DNA of 64,000 nucleotides from an uncultured Sutterella sp. (GCA_900545335.1 UQYP01000003.1:62001-126000), one strand, 5' to 3'; positions 8,900 through 18,564 are shown, numbered from the stretch's first letter. Made by a program: numbers and translations. The notes: a model not told the origin generated them from the letters alone.

Positions 8900-10309
8900 A
8901 TGATGACGACAAATTCAGTTGCCAATCAACTGCAAAGCGAAAAGACTGAGATGCGTCGTGATGTGACGCTTTTCGGCGGCATTTCCGTTTTGGCAGGTAT
9001 CATGATCGGCTCCGGTATTTTCTACATCGGCGCCATTGTTCTTCAGCGCGCGGGCATGAGCCCGGGGCTCTCCCTTTTAGTTTGGTTAATCGGCGGATTG
9101 GTCACGCTCTTGAGCGGTATCTGCTTTGCTGAATTGGGGGCCATGATCCCGAAGGCGGGCGGCTATTACGTCTACCTGCGTGAAGCCTACGGCGAGCGCA
9201 TCGCCTTTATGTGCGGGTTCGGCAACTTCTGCCTCTCAAACCCCGGCTCCATCGCAGCTTTGGCCGTCGCCTTTGCTGCAGCGCTTAATTCCATTTGGAC
9301 GATTGACCCGATATCGCAAAAGGTCATTGCCATTTCAACGGTCTTGCTTTTAACGCTCATTAATATCCGCGGTGTCGGCATCGGCAGCCGTTTAGGCAAC
9401 GTCTTCATGGTTTTGAAGATGCTGCCGATTCTTCTGATTTTGTTCGCCGGTCTCCTTTTGGGCGAAGAATCTCCCGATCTTTTCATGTACCCGGGTGAAC
9501 TGCCTTCGATTTCCACGATCCTTTCCATGATCGGTTTTGCCGTGATTGCCACCCTGTGGGCTTATGAAGGCTGGACGAACCTCAATAATATTGCCGAAGA
9601 AATCAAGAACCCGAAGAGAAACATTCCGCTTGCCCTGATTTTGGCAATTGTCGGTGTGGCGCTTTTGTATGTGCTCTTTAACTACGCTATCTTCCGCGTG
9701 GTGCCTTACGGTAAGATTGTTGAAATGGTCGAATCCGGCAATTATTACCTGGGTACTGAAGCCGCCAACATGCTCTTTGGCAGCGCCGGTCTCTACATTG
9801 TGGGCGCGGCTATGATTCTGGCTATCTTCAGCTCCTTAAACGGCTGTGTGCTCGCTTTCCCCCGCATGACGTATGCTATGGCTCGTGACGGCGCTTTCTT
9901 TAAGCCCTTTGCGAAGCTTCACCCGACGTACCGCACACCGATCAATGCTCAATTGGCTTCGGCTGTTCTTGCTATCGTTTTGATTTTGTCAAGAACCTTG
10001 GGTGAACTCACGAGCCTTGTGGCACTCTGCGGCATGATCTTCCACGGCATGACGTTCTTTGCTGTGATCGTGCTGCGCCGCAAGTATCCGGATTTGGAAC
10101 GTCCGTACCGCGTTTGGTTCTATCCGATCCCGATTTTGATTATCTGCGCCGTGATGATCGGTTTGATCATCAATACGATCGGCAACGATCCGATCACGGT
10201 TGTGTTAGGTTTCATTGTGCCGCTGCTTGGCCTCGGTATCTATGAAGTGATGTTCCGCAAGCAGCATGATGCTCAAGTGGCTGCTCAAGCTAAGGAAAAC
10301 GGAGAATAA
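8900..10309 (+). CDS. APC-family amino acid permease under lysine riboswitch control
   Basis: 469 aa from ATG 8900, or 468 from the adjacent ATG 8903 (better spacing from AAGGA at 8891-8895). An upstream in-frame ATG at 8846 is rejected because it lies inside the attenuator hairpin. About twelve membrane segments; the first holds GIMIGSGIF, the APC substrate-binding signature. Overall shape resembles the SteT/LAT-like exchanger branch rather than LysP. With a lysine aptamer in the leader the substrate is probably lysine or a lysine-containing compound, but family and regulation cannot fix this. It is 2 nt from the amidohydrolase gene, so the two are one operon. Confidence 0.88.
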   Translation: MMTTNSVANQLQSEKTEMRRDVTLFGGISVLAGIMIGSGIFYIGAIVLQRAGMSPGLSLLVWLIGGLVTLLSGICFAELGAMIPKAGGYYVYLREAYGERIAFMCGFGNFCLSNPGSIAALAVAFAAALNSIWTIDPISQKVIAISTVLLLTLINIRGVGIGSRLGNVFMVLKMLPILLILFAGLLLGEESPDLFMYPGELPSISTILSMIGFAVIATLWAYEGWTNLNNIAEEIKNPKRNIPLALILAIVGVALLYVLFNYAIFRVVPYGKIVEMVESGNYYLGTEAANMLFGSAGLYIVGAAMILAIFSSLNGCVLAFPRMTYAMARDGAFFKPFAKLHPTYRTPINAQLASAVLAIVLILSRTLGELTSLVALCGMIFHGMTFFAVIVLRRKYPDLERPYRVWFYPIPILIICAVMIGLIINTIGNDPITVVLGFIVPLLGLGIYEVMFRKQHDAQVAAQAKENGE

Positions 10310-10311
10310 AG

Positions 10312-11916
10312 ATGTCGACTTTGATCTATAACGCCAATATTTATGTTGAACGCGGCGTCTTTGCAGAAGCTTTGTTGGTGGGCGATGACGGAAAGATTGC
10401 AGCGGTGGGTACAGAGGCTGAAGTGCGTGCTGCCGCCAACGGCAACGAAACTGAATATGACGCAGGCGGCCGCACGATTGTGCCGGGCTTTAACGACTCG
10501 CACCAGCACCTCTTTAACACCGGTATCGCTTTGGCAGCCGTGCGTCTTCAGGGGGTGACCTCGATTCAGGAGGTCATCGAACGCTCCCGTCGCTACATTG
10601 AAGAAAATCAACCTCAGCCCGGAGAAGTGATTCACGGTATGGGTTGGAATCAGGACTATTTCACCGATGAACATCGTCTTTTGACGCGTCATGATTTGGA
10701 TAAGATCTCAACCGAGCATCCCATTATCTTTGACCGTGCCTGCGGCCACATCCTCACCTGCAACACGAAGGCACTTGAAATGGCCGGCATCACGACCGAA
10801 ACGGTCCCCAATGCGGGCGGTGCCATTGACCAGGAAAACGGCGAACTCACGGGGGTTTTCCGTGAAAATGCCCGCGCTCAGGTGCGCTGCTTAATGAGTG
10901 AGCGCTCTCTTGAGACGAAAAAGCGTTTACTTCGCACAGCCATTCGTCATGCCAATGAAACCGGTGTGACCTCTGTTCAAACGTGTGACGTTCGGTTAGG
11001 CGATTGGGAATCAACCCTTCAGGCTTATGAAGAGGTCTTAAACGAAACGCCTACCGTGCGTGCCTATCATCAGTTCAGTTTCATGGAACCCAAGGGTTTC
11101 CAAGCTTTCCTGGATAAGGGCTATCGCACGGGAACGGGCAATGACTTTAACCGCATCGGTCCTCTGAAGCTTTTTGTGGACGGCAGTCTCGGTGCGAGGA
11201 CCGCTTTGATGCGCAAGCCCTATGCCGATGATCCGACGACATGCGGTATTGCCACCTTGACCGAAGAAGAAATCGACACATTGGTCGGTATGGCTGTGAA
11301 GAATAACTGCGGCGTGGCAATCCATGCCATCGGTGACGCTGCAGTGGAAAATGTTCTTAATGCTTATGACAAGGTCTGCAACGGCACGAATCCTCTTCGT
11401 TTAGGCATTGTGCACGTTCAGATTACCGATCGCCCGCTGCTTGAGCGCTTCACAAAGAATGACATTTTGGCTTTGGTGCAGCCGATTTTCCTGCATTACG
11501 ACACGGGTATCGTTGAAGATCGTGTCGGCAAAGAGTTAGCCGCGACAAGCTACGCCTTTAAGACCTTAGTGGATTTGGGTGTTCATACGAGCTTCGGTAC
11601 CGACAGCCCTGTCGAAGACATGGATCCGATTGCCAATATTTACTGCGCAGTGACCCGCAAGAACTTGAGAGGGGAACCTGAGGGCGGTTTCCATCCCGAA
11701 GAATGTCTGGATATCTACCAAGCGGTTGACGCTTACACAATTGAAAGCGCTTACGCTTCCTTTGATGAAAAGGTAAAGGGCCGCTTAATGAAGGGCTACT
11801 TCGCTGACCTCGTGGTCTTAAGTGACAATATCTTTACGGTGGCTTCCGACGATATCCTGAAGGTGAAGGTCGATGCTACGATGGTAAACGGTCGCTTTGT
11901 ATACGAACGTGCCTAA
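10312..11916 (+). CDS. YtcJ-like metal-dependent amidohydrolase
   Basis: 534 aa, typical of the amidohydrolase_3 / YtcJ family. The metal motif DSHQH (62-66) gives His64 and His66. HAIGDAAVENVL and SFGTDSPVEDMDP supply the later metal or base residues (His and Asp of the TIM barrel). These enzymes hydrolyse amides, esters or carbamates and are poorly characterised; no signal peptide, so cytoplasmic. It begins 2 nt after the permease stop and so shares the lysine riboswitch, which suggests it acts on what the permease imports, for example an acylated or otherwise modified amino acid. That link is inference. Confidence 0.85.
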   Translation: MSTLIYNANIYVERGVFAEALLVGDDGKIAAVGTEAEVRAAANGNETEYDAGGRTIVPGFNDSHQHLFNTGIALAAVRLQGVTSIQEVIERSRRYIEENQPQPGEVIHGMGWNQDYFTDEHRLLTRHDLDKISTEHPIIFDRACGHILTCNTKALEMAGITTETVPNAGGAIDQENGELTGVFRENARAQVRCLMSERSLETKKRLLRTAIRHANETGVTSVQTCDVRLGDWESTLQAYEEVLNETPTVRAYHQFSFMEPKGFQAFLDKGYRTGTGNDFNRIGPLKLFVDGSLGARTALMRKPYADDPTTCGIATLTEEEIDTLVGMAVKNNCGVAIHAIGDAAVENVLNAYDKVCNGTNPLRLGIVHVQITDRPLLERFTKNDILALVQPIFLHYDTGIVEDRVGKELAATSYAFKTLVDLGVHTSFGTDSPVEDMDPIANIYCAVTRKNLRGEPEGGFHPEECLDIYQAVDAYTIESAYASFDEKVKGRLMKGYFADLVVLSDNIFTVASDDILKVKVDATMVNGRFVYERA

Positions 11917-11939
11917 TCTCTAAAGTCTGTCTGTGACTC

Positions 11940-11968
11940 AAAGGGGTTCGCCGATCGGCGGGCCCTTT
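11940..11968 (+). terminator. Terminator of the permease-amidohydrolase operon
   Basis: AAAGGG, an inner CGCCG-AT-CGGCG stem and CCCTTTT form a long GC-rich hairpin ending in T residues, 24 nt after the amidohydrolase stop. Confidence 0.82.
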
Positions 11969-12069
11969 TGCATAAATATGCAAGAATCTGCGAATTCTAA
12001 GGAGGGCGAATCAAAAGGTTTTTTGTACCATAAAGCTATCTAAGAATTTCTTTTTAAAGGAGATTTTGA

Positions 12070-12552
12070 ATGAAAGCTTTAAAGTCTTTGGTTGTCGCTT
12101 CTCTCGTTTTAGCCGGTCTCGGAACATCCTTTGCAGCTGAAGTCAAAGCCCCGATTGATACAGTTTTTGCACAAGGCCCGTCCAATCCTTATGGGAAATT
12201 TTTCACCGGACAGTCTTACCTAACAATGCTCTCGGAAAACGACAAGACCTTTAATGCACCGATCGGCAACGTTACATTTGAGCCGAAAGCCCGTACTTTC
12301 TGGCATAAGCATTCCGGCGGTCAGATTCTTTTAGTCATTTCAGGCGAAGGCCGCTATCAGGAACGGGGGCAATCCGTGCGTATCATCAAAAAAGGCGATG
12401 TGGTTCGCATCGCACCTAATGTTGAACACTGGCACGGCGGCGGTATTGATACCTGGATGACGCATATTTCAGTTGAAACCAATGTGCCTAACAATAAGAC
12501 CACGTGGTTGGAACCGGTGAGCGACAAGGATTTTGCAAGTCAGCCGAAATAA
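12070..12552 (+). CDS. Secreted cupin-domain protein
   Basis: 160 aa with a clear Sec signal peptide (MKALK start, hydrophobic core, cleavage near SFA-AEV at about residue 23). The mature part is one cupin barrel: motif 1 has His79 and His81 with Gln85, motif 2 ends in His120 and His122 (EHWHGG). These are the metal ligands of small cupins related to the cupin partner of carboxymuconolactone decarboxylase-type proteins. AAAGGAG precedes the ATG. Monocistronic. Substrate unknown; periplasmic location is predicted. Confidence 0.8.
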   Translation: MKALKSLVVASLVLAGLGTSFAAEVKAPIDTVFAQGPSNPYGKFFTGQSYLTMLSENDKTFNAPIGNVTFEPKARTFWHKHSGGQILLVISGEGRYQERGQSVRIIKKGDVVRIAPNVEHWHGGGIDTWMTHISVETNVPNNKTTWLEPVSDKDFASQPK

Positions 12553-12571
12553 TTTCTCTTTACCGATAGTG

Positions 12572-12594
12572 AAAGCGCCCGAACCGGGCGCTTT
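12572..12594. terminator. Bidirectional terminator hairpin
   Basis: AAAGCGCCCG and CGGGCGCTTTT with a 3-nt loop, between the convergent cupin gene and the unknown gene ending at 12597. Confidence 0.85.
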
Positions 12595-12596
12595 TC

Positions 12597-13844
12597 TTAA
12601 TTCAGTTGGTAAAGGGTAGGCGTGAGGTAGGAAATTTCTTCCTTCATGAAGGGCTCATAAAGTTTTCCGTCAAAAGCGGGGTAGCGAACCTCCTCATCGT
12701 CATCTTCCAGCATAAAAGTGCCGCCCGCAATGATTCTCACCTGATCGTGCTCAAAGTTATGAAGCATCAGTGTTGCTTCCAAACTGGTGAGCACCTCTTC
12801 GGGATCGTCGAAAAAGATGGGCCAGCCGAGCCCCTGATAGACCTTGGAATTTTCTCCTTTAAGGCTGATGCCGATTCTAAATTCGGCCATTTTTGCCTCA
12901 CTGGGAGAGGTCGGTTCATAAAAAGGTGCAATGGCGATCTGCAGGTCTTTGATGGCGTAGCCGTCTGTTTGCTGCAGTTTGGCTAAAGCTTCTTTTAAGG
13001 AAAAGTGTCTGAAGAGGCGCCCGGTTTCCATCAGTGCAGCCAAACACGGCAGCATAATGCTGGTGTTGTAGTCTTTAGGATCATCCACCTTAAGGAGGTA
13101 GCGGTGCATTTCGGTTGATAAATGCTGAACGAATTCCATATGGGTGGCCGGGTAGTGCTCTTGGAAAATTCTCTGAAGTGCAAAAACCAGGTTTTTCTGT
13201 CTTTTTTCAAGACTCGTTTGCGGAACAAAACTGTCAAGCGGCAATTTCGGCAACGGTGTGCTGATGATAAAAGGAATCAGCCTGATGTCGGCAACGAGTT
13301 CCGTCATTTCCTCTCGAGTTTCATCCGATTCAATAAAACGACAGATACCGGGCTTCGTTTTCGCAACCCATTGTCTGATCCGACTATTAAGTTCATAGGG
13401 GCGCAAACCGAACGTGTCGGTATTGACCATATCCCGATTGATGCGGATCTCGTAGTCTTTTGTAAACAGACCTTTAAGGAAATGTTCAATTTTGCCGAGC
13501 GCTTCAGCGGGAATTTCTCCGAAAGGCAGTCCGTAGGCACTGGATGCCATAAAGGGCAATACCATTAAAGAGTGCGTGTAATGATCATCGACAACATTGC
13601 AGGAAATGCACTCAAAGAAAAAAGTCCAGCGCATGAGAGCAGGAAACTCAAAGCCTTCCGCTTCAAGTTTTTGAATCACTGCAGTAATGAAGTCACCTTC
13701 AAGTGTAGTGAAAGCTTTTGCAGCAGCGACTTGCAGCTGAGTATAAATCGGGTATTTTGTTTCAATATCCTGGGCAGAATCGGCACGAATAATAAAGTCA
13801 ACCAACTCATCGACGGTTTTATTAAAAAGCTTGCTGTCAGTCAC
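12597..13844 (-). CDS. Uncharacterised 415-aa protein
   Basis: 415 aa, no signal peptide, no membrane segment and no motif I recognise. The frame begins at GTG 13844 with no good Shine-Dalgarno, so the start is uncertain. The composition is that of a soluble globular protein with regular helices in the N-terminal 120 residues and an acidic stretch near the C-terminus (EDDDEEV). It follows rne in the same direction after a 76-nt gap that contains a GC-rich hairpin. Long open frame and normal codon use support a real gene; function unknown. Confidence 0.7.
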   Translation of the reverse strand: MTDSKLFNKTVDELVDFIIRADSAQDIETKYPIYTQLQVAAAKAFTTLEGDFITAVIQKLEAEGFEFPALMRWTFFFECISCNVVDDHYTHSLMVLPFMASSAYGLPFGEIPAEALGKIEHFLKGLFTKDYEIRINRDMVNTDTFGLRPYELNSRIRQWVAKTKPGICRFIESDETREEMTELVADIRLIPFIISTPLPKLPLDSFVPQTSLEKRQKNLVFALQRIFQEHYPATHMEFVQHLSTEMHRYLLKVDDPKDYNTSIMLPCLAALMETGRLFRHFSLKEALAKLQQTDGYAIKDLQIAIAPFYEPTSPSEAKMAEFRIGISLKGENSKVYQGLGWPIFFDDPEEVLTSLEATLMLHNFEHDQVRIIAGGTFMLEDDDEEVRYPAFDGKLYEPFMKEEISYLTPTLYQLN

Positions 13845-13869
13845 GATTATTTAGGCAGGGAGAAGATTC

Positions 13870-13900
13870 GGAGGGCTCGAGCTTTTCTCTTAAGCCCTCC
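13870..13900 (-). terminator. Stem-loop after rne, probable terminator
   Basis: GGAGGGCT (13870-13877) pairs with AGCCCTCC (13893-13900). On the minus strand it lies 20 nt after the rne stop. The U tail is poor, so it may be an attenuator or RNA-stabilising hairpin. Confidence 0.5.
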
Positions 13901-13920
13901 GGGTGATCTAAGGTTGGTTT

Positions 13921-16845
13921 TTATAGAGTTTTGGTGTGCACCTGAATGAGCGGGGTGTCATCCAAAGGCGGCAAGACTTTGCGGGGACGGCCCGGATAGA
14001 TCACCGGTGAATAGTCCACCGGGTGAACGAGTTCGGGACGCGTATGCACAACCGTCAAACCGCTCTTAGCCAAAGCTTCATCAAGACCGGCTGTTAAGCG
14101 AGTCATGGCATCCGTTTCCTCTGCGCAGCCTTGAGCTTCTTCGGAAACCTGAGCTTCAGGAGTTTGAACCGGTTCTTCAGCCTTCACAACTTCAGCTGCC
14201 TCTGCAGTCACCTCAGGCTCAGTTTCAAGAGCAGCAGGCTCTTCAGCGCGCGGTCTTTCCGTCACAGCCTTTCTTTCAGGATTGGCTATATGGCTTTCCA
14301 CATTAACATGGCGAGGCTCAATCGTTACGCTCTGAGCTTCTTTGTTGGAAGTGAGTTCCTCTTCGTTAAGAGGTGCCGTGCGCAGATGCGTCTCCTGCAT
14401 GTATTCTTCAGGCGGCACAATCGGAGCGCGGTTCATTTCTTCTGCTTCCACCTCAGGCGGAATGCGGTCACGGCGGCTCATCGGCTCATCGTTTGTGCGA
14501 CGGCGGCGGCGCGGACGGCGTTCCGTTTGGGGACGTTCTTCAAATTGCAGCTCTGCGGCTGCAACCTGAACACCGGCATCAATTCTTTCCTCAACCAAGC
14601 CCAGCATAGCGTCCGTTGCGAAATTGAAATCGTCGTCAGATTTCTCTTCAACGATAGGAGCAGCAGCTTCGGGTTTCGGCAAAGCAACTTTTGCTTCCGG
14701 TGCCGGTAAGAGTTCAGGCGTTTCTTCAACCTTCGTACGGCGACGCGGACGGCGACGGGTTTGGGTTTCCTTTGCCGTTTCCTTTTCAGCCGTCTTTACT
14801 TTTCCAGCTGCTTCGGCTTTTTCGGGAGCCTCACTCTTTTCTTCATCTTTTTCCGTACGGGTGCGTTCGCGGCGGCTTCTGCGGCCGTTAGCATCCTTAT
14901 CCCGTCTGTCACGGGGATTGCGGCGTGTACGGCGATCCGTGCGGCCTTTCTTTTCCTCTTCTTTTTTCTCTTCGGTCTTGTCACTGCCCGAACCGAATAA
15001 GAAATTAATGAGGCGCTTGATGAGACTCGGTTCCTGAGCAGCCTGAGCGCGCTTGGCAGCTTCCTCACGCGCTGCTTTTTGTTCGGCCTTCTTATTGATC
15101 AGACGGTCGGCTTCATTGTGCTCGGGCGCCACTTCAGGCATAAAGTTGCGCAGAACCGGTTCCTGTCGCTTGGCGGCAGGCTTTTCTTCGGGTTTCTTCA
15201 CGCGATAAGGATCAATCGTTTCCTCATCGGGTTGGATTTCTTCGGCACGCTTGTAGCTCGCCACTTCATCATCCAAGCGTTCATCGTCATAGCGCAGACG
15301 CTCGATATGATAATGAGGCGTTTCAAGGAACTTATTCGGAATGAGCACGATCGGCAGGCGATGACGTTGCTCAATCTTGGCGATATCGCGGCGCTTTTCA
15401 TTTAAAAGGAAGCTTGCCACATCAACAGGCACCTGGGCGTGAACGGCACCGGTTCCTTCCTTCATGGCTTCTTCTTCCAAAATACGCAGAATCTGCAGTG
15501 CGCAGCTTTCCGTATCACGGATGACACCTACACCGTTGCAGCGCGGGCAGGTGATGTGATTGCCTTCGGCTAAAGCCGGACGCAGGCGCTGACGGGAGAG
15601 TTCCATCAGGCCGAAACGGCTGATCTTAGCCATCTGCACGCGGGCGCGGTCGTACTTTAAGGCGTCTTTCAAGCGTTGCTCAACAGCGCGCTGATTCTTC
15701 GGATCGTTCATGTCAATGAAGTCGATCACGATGAGTCCGCCCAAGTCACGCAGACGCATCTGACGGGCCACTTCGTCAGCGGCTTCGCAGTTGGTTCTGA
15801 AAGCGGTTTCTTCAATATCGGAGCCGCGGGTGGCACGGGCAGAGTTCACGTCAACTGCAACCAGAGCCTCAGTGTGGTCAATCACAATGGCGCCGCCTGA
15901 GGGCAGGGGAACGGTACGCGAATAAGCCGTTTCAATCTGATGCTCAATCTGAAAGCGCGAGAAAAGGGGCGTTTCTTCACGATAGCGCTTCACGCGTCCT
16001 ACCATGTCAGGCATCACATGGGCCATAAACTGGCGGGCCTGATCGTAGATTTCATCGGTATCGACGAGAATTTCACCGATTTCAGGCTGGAAATAGTCGC
16101 GAATGGCGCGGATGACGAGATTACTTTCTTCAACAATCAAAAAAGGAGCCGGGTTGGCGCGCTTTAAAGCTTCACCTTTGGGGCCGACGGGTTCCGTGAC
16201 GTACTTCGTGACCGTGCGGTTGCCTTCACGAACCTGCAATTCGAATTGAGGTTGAGCGGCTTCGCAGATCGCTTCCCAAAGCTTGAGCAGGTAGTTCAAG
16301 TCCCACTGGAATTCATCAACTGTGCGGCCGATGCCGGCTGTACGGGCAATGATGCTCATACCGGCGGGCAGCTTCAGCCGATCCATGGTCTCACGCAGTT
16401 CCTGGCGCTCTTCGCCTTCGATGCGGCGCGAGACACCGCCTCCGCGAGGGTTATTTGGCATCAAGACCAGATAACGGCCGGCTAATGAAATGAAGGTTGT
16501 AAGAGCAGCACCCTTGTTGCCGCGTTCTTCTTTTTCAACCTGAACGATGAGTTCCTGCCCCTCGACCAATGCATCGCGGATCGTGGCGGTGCGGACATCG
16601 ACACCTTCCTTGAAATATTGGCGGGAGACTTCCTTAAAGGGCAAAAAGCCGTGACGATCTTCACCGTAATTGACAAAGCAAGCCTCAAGGCTCGGTTCAA
16701 TACGGGTGATGATTCCTTTGTAGATATTGGATTTGCGTTGTTCGCGGCCGGCTGTTTCGATATCAATATCGATGAGCTTCTGGCCGTCAACGATACCCAC
16801 GCGCGTCTCTTCGGCGTGCGTGGCGTTAAATAACATGCGTTTCAT
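13921..16845 (-). CDS. rne: Ribonuclease E
   Basis: 974 aa from ATG 16845, giving the canonical start MKRMLFNAT with GGAG 6 nt upstream. N-terminal half: S1 domain (about 35-120), RNase-H and DNase-I-like catalytic domain with VDVNSARATRG and IVIDFIDM carrying the two catalytic Asp, then the Zn-link CPRCNGVG (about 430). The C-terminal ~450 residues are disordered, with Arg-rich RNA-binding patches (RRRPRRRTK and similar) alternating with acidic stretches, as in the RNA degradosome scaffold. It starts RNA decay and processes rRNA and tRNA. It is divergent from rluC, as in many proteobacteria, and has a long, structured upstream region. Confidence 0.96.
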   Translation of the reverse strand: MKRMLFNATHAEETRVGIVDGQKLIDIDIETAGREQRKSNIYKGIITRIEPSLEACFVNYGEDRHGFLPFKEVSRQYFKEGVDVRTATIRDALVEGQELIVQVEKEERGNKGAALTTFISLAGRYLVLMPNNPRGGGVSRRIEGEERQELRETMDRLKLPAGMSIIARTAGIGRTVDEFQWDLNYLLKLWEAICEAAQPQFELQVREGNRTVTKYVTEPVGPKGEALKRANPAPFLIVEESNLVIRAIRDYFQPEIGEILVDTDEIYDQARQFMAHVMPDMVGRVKRYREETPLFSRFQIEHQIETAYSRTVPLPSGGAIVIDHTEALVAVDVNSARATRGSDIEETAFRTNCEAADEVARQMRLRDLGGLIVIDFIDMNDPKNQRAVEQRLKDALKYDRARVQMAKISRFGLMELSRQRLRPALAEGNHITCPRCNGVGVIRDTESCALQILRILEEEAMKEGTGAVHAQVPVDVASFLLNEKRRDIAKIEQRHRLPIVLIPNKFLETPHYHIERLRYDDERLDDEVASYKRAEEIQPDEETIDPYRVKKPEEKPAAKRQEPVLRNFMPEVAPEHNEADRLINKKAEQKAAREEAAKRAQAAQEPSLIKRLINFLFGSGSDKTEEKKEEEKKGRTDRRTRRNPRDRRDKDANGRRSRRERTRTEKDEEKSEAPEKAEAAGKVKTAEKETAKETQTRRRPRRRTKVEETPELLPAPEAKVALPKPEAAAPIVEEKSDDDFNFATDAMLGLVEERIDAGVQVAAAELQFEERPQTERRPRRRRRTNDEPMSRRDRIPPEVEAEEMNRAPIVPPEEYMQETHLRTAPLNEEELTSNKEAQSVTIEPRHVNVESHIANPERKAVTERPRAEEPAALETEPEVTAEAAEVVKAEEPVQTPEAQVSEEAQGCAEETDAMTRLTAGLDEALAKSGLTVVHTRPELVHPVDYSPVIYPGRPRKVLPPLDDTPLIQVHTKTL

Positions 16846-17547
16846 TGCACACTCCGGGCTGACAACCACTCTCGCAGGTTGTCAAAGTCAGGCGTGCCGT
16901 TTCAATCAACAGTATCCGTGACAAAAGCGAAGAGGAGTGAATCCTCAGATTCGCCCGGTCTTTTCTCAAATAAGAACCCAACCCGAGCGGTTAAAGCCGA
17001 CGGGCAGGCCGAGAAAACAAATTGTTAGACTTGTGTCGCCGGCAAACTGCGGCGGTAGGGAGAGCACCGAAACGAACGAATTCAAAACAGAGATTCCCGT
17101 TTTGCATCAATGAGCTCAATCCCTCACAGGAGGTCTACTAAACATCAAATTGCATCATTGCACTGACAAGTCTGATTGTCTGAATCATTATCAGACATCC
17201 CGGTGGGACTTGTCCGACCACGGATATTGCTTGAACGGCAATTCACATCTGCCTTTGCGGTCTTTTACCTGAGCAAAGGCTCTTTACATAACATTTACCG
17301 TCTGCTGCTTCATTGGCGCATACGCGCCGGCATCACTGTCTGCGAAACGTTTTTCGCAACTCCGCCTTATAGTCCTGCAAAAGCAGCTCTTTACAGGCAC
17401 ACAAAAAACTTTATTGAATCACTTCAATAAAGACAATCTTTTAATCAAAACATGGCTACAATGCACATGTTGATTTTTCAATCAAAGACGAGCGGATCAA
17501 CCAAGATTTGTTGTCCGAATTCGACTCGTTCCACATTATATAGAGTT
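16846..17547. other. 700-bp divergent rne/rluC region with hairpins
   Basis: No convincing gene; an 84-codon frame at 17176-17430 lacks a ribosome binding site and family features. The region is rich in inverted repeats: GTCTGA/TCAGAC (17178-17196), GCCTTTGC/GCAAAGGC (17251-17280, extended by GGT/ACC), GGCGC/GCGCC (17315-17328) and TGCGAAA/TTTCGCA (17341-17358). In enterobacteria the rne leader is a few hundred nt long and folds to let RNase E regulate itself. This stretch is the right size and place for such a leader. Promoters could not be placed with confidence. Confidence 0.5.
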
Positions 17548-18564
17548 ATGGCAAATTTAGTAGGTAAAACCCCGGTATTTATTCCCTCATCCAAGGCCCA
17601 GGCGCGTCCCGATCAGGTCGTCTGGATCAAAATCGGACCGGACGCTGACGGTCAGCGTCTGGATAACTATCTTTTCCGCATTGCCAAAGGGGTACCTAAA
17701 AGCCATGTTTATCGAATTGTCCGAGGCGGAGAGGTTCGGGTTAATAAAAAGCGTGTCACGGTTGATACCCGTCTGGAGCAAGGCGATGAGCTGCGCGTAC
17801 CGCCGATTCGAGTCTCTGAGGCTTCAAAAAAAGAAACGGCCCGCCCGATCGATGACTTGGAATTGCCTATTTTGTATGAAGACGAGCACATTCTTGTGGT
17901 GGATAAGCCTGCCGGTTTAGCGGCTCATGGAGGCTCAGGCGTCAGTTTCGGTCTCATTGAACGCATGAGAGCGTCCCGCCCCAATCAACCCTATTTGGAA
18001 TTGGTTCATCGCTTGGATCGGGAAACAAGCGGCGTGATGATGCTTGCAAAATCCCGCAAGGCACTCGTCAGACTTCATGAAATGATCCGTGAGGGGCAGT
18101 TGCATAAATCTTATAAGACGTTGGTTTTGGGTGATTGGGTCAATGACCGTCAGCATATCAAAGCACCTTTATATAAATTTGTGACCGCAAGCGGCGAAAG
18201 ACGCGTTTGTGTCGATGAAGAAAAGGGGTTGCCGAGCCACAGTGTTTTTCAGTTAATTGAACGCTTCGGTGAGGTTTCATACTTAAATGTTGATCTAAAG
18301 ACTGGTCGAACGCATCAGATTCGTGTTCATGCACAATGGGCAGGACACCCGCTCGTGGGCGATGAGAAGTACGGCGACTTTGAAGAAAATAAGAAAATTG
18401 CCAAAGGCAGTTTGGGTATTCCTTTCAAACGAATGTTTTTACACGCTTACCGTTTGGAATTTAAACACCCGATTACCGGTCAATCGATGAGCATCACAGC
18501 TCAATTGCCTAAAGAATGTGCAGATTTAATTCAATGCTTAAAGCAAGGAAAGGAAAACCAATAA
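17548..18564 (+). CDS. rluC: 23S rRNA pseudouridine synthase RluC
   Basis: 338 aa from ATG 17548 (MANLVGKTP); an upstream in-frame ATG at 17452 would add a non-conserved tail. N-terminal S4 RNA-binding domain (about 35-100) with GQRLDNYLF and GEVRVNKKRV; catalytic domain with HRLDRETSG, catalytic Asp157. RluC modifies 23S rRNA at positions 955, 2504 and 2580 (E. coli numbering). Position next to rne and the S4+RluA architecture favour RluC over RluD. Its stop overlaps the next start (TAATG). Confidence 0.92.
   Translation: MANLVGKTPVFIPSSKAQARPDQVVWIKIGPDADGQRLDNYLFRIAKGVPKSHVYRIVRGGEVRVNKKRVTVDTRLEQGDELRVPPIRVSEASKKETARPIDDLELPILYEDEHILVVDKPAGLAAHGGSGVSFGLIERMRASRPNQPYLELVHRLDRETSGVMMLAKSRKALVRLHEMIREGQLHKSYKTLVLGDWVNDRQHIKAPLYKFVTASGERRVCVDEEKGLPSHSVFQLIERFGEVSYLNVDLKTGRTHQIRVHAQWAGHPLVGDEKYGDFEENKKIAKGSLGIPFKRMFLHAYRLEFKHPITGQSMSITAQLPKECADLIQCLKQGKENQ

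Noticed and set aside
14131..15405. Several open frames opposite the rne C-terminal half
   Set aside because: Caused by the low-complexity Arg/Glu/Ala-rich RNase E tail; no start signals.
17176..17430. 84-codon frame in the rne/rluC spacer
   Set aside because: Overlaps several hairpins, has no ribosome binding site and no recognisable protein features.
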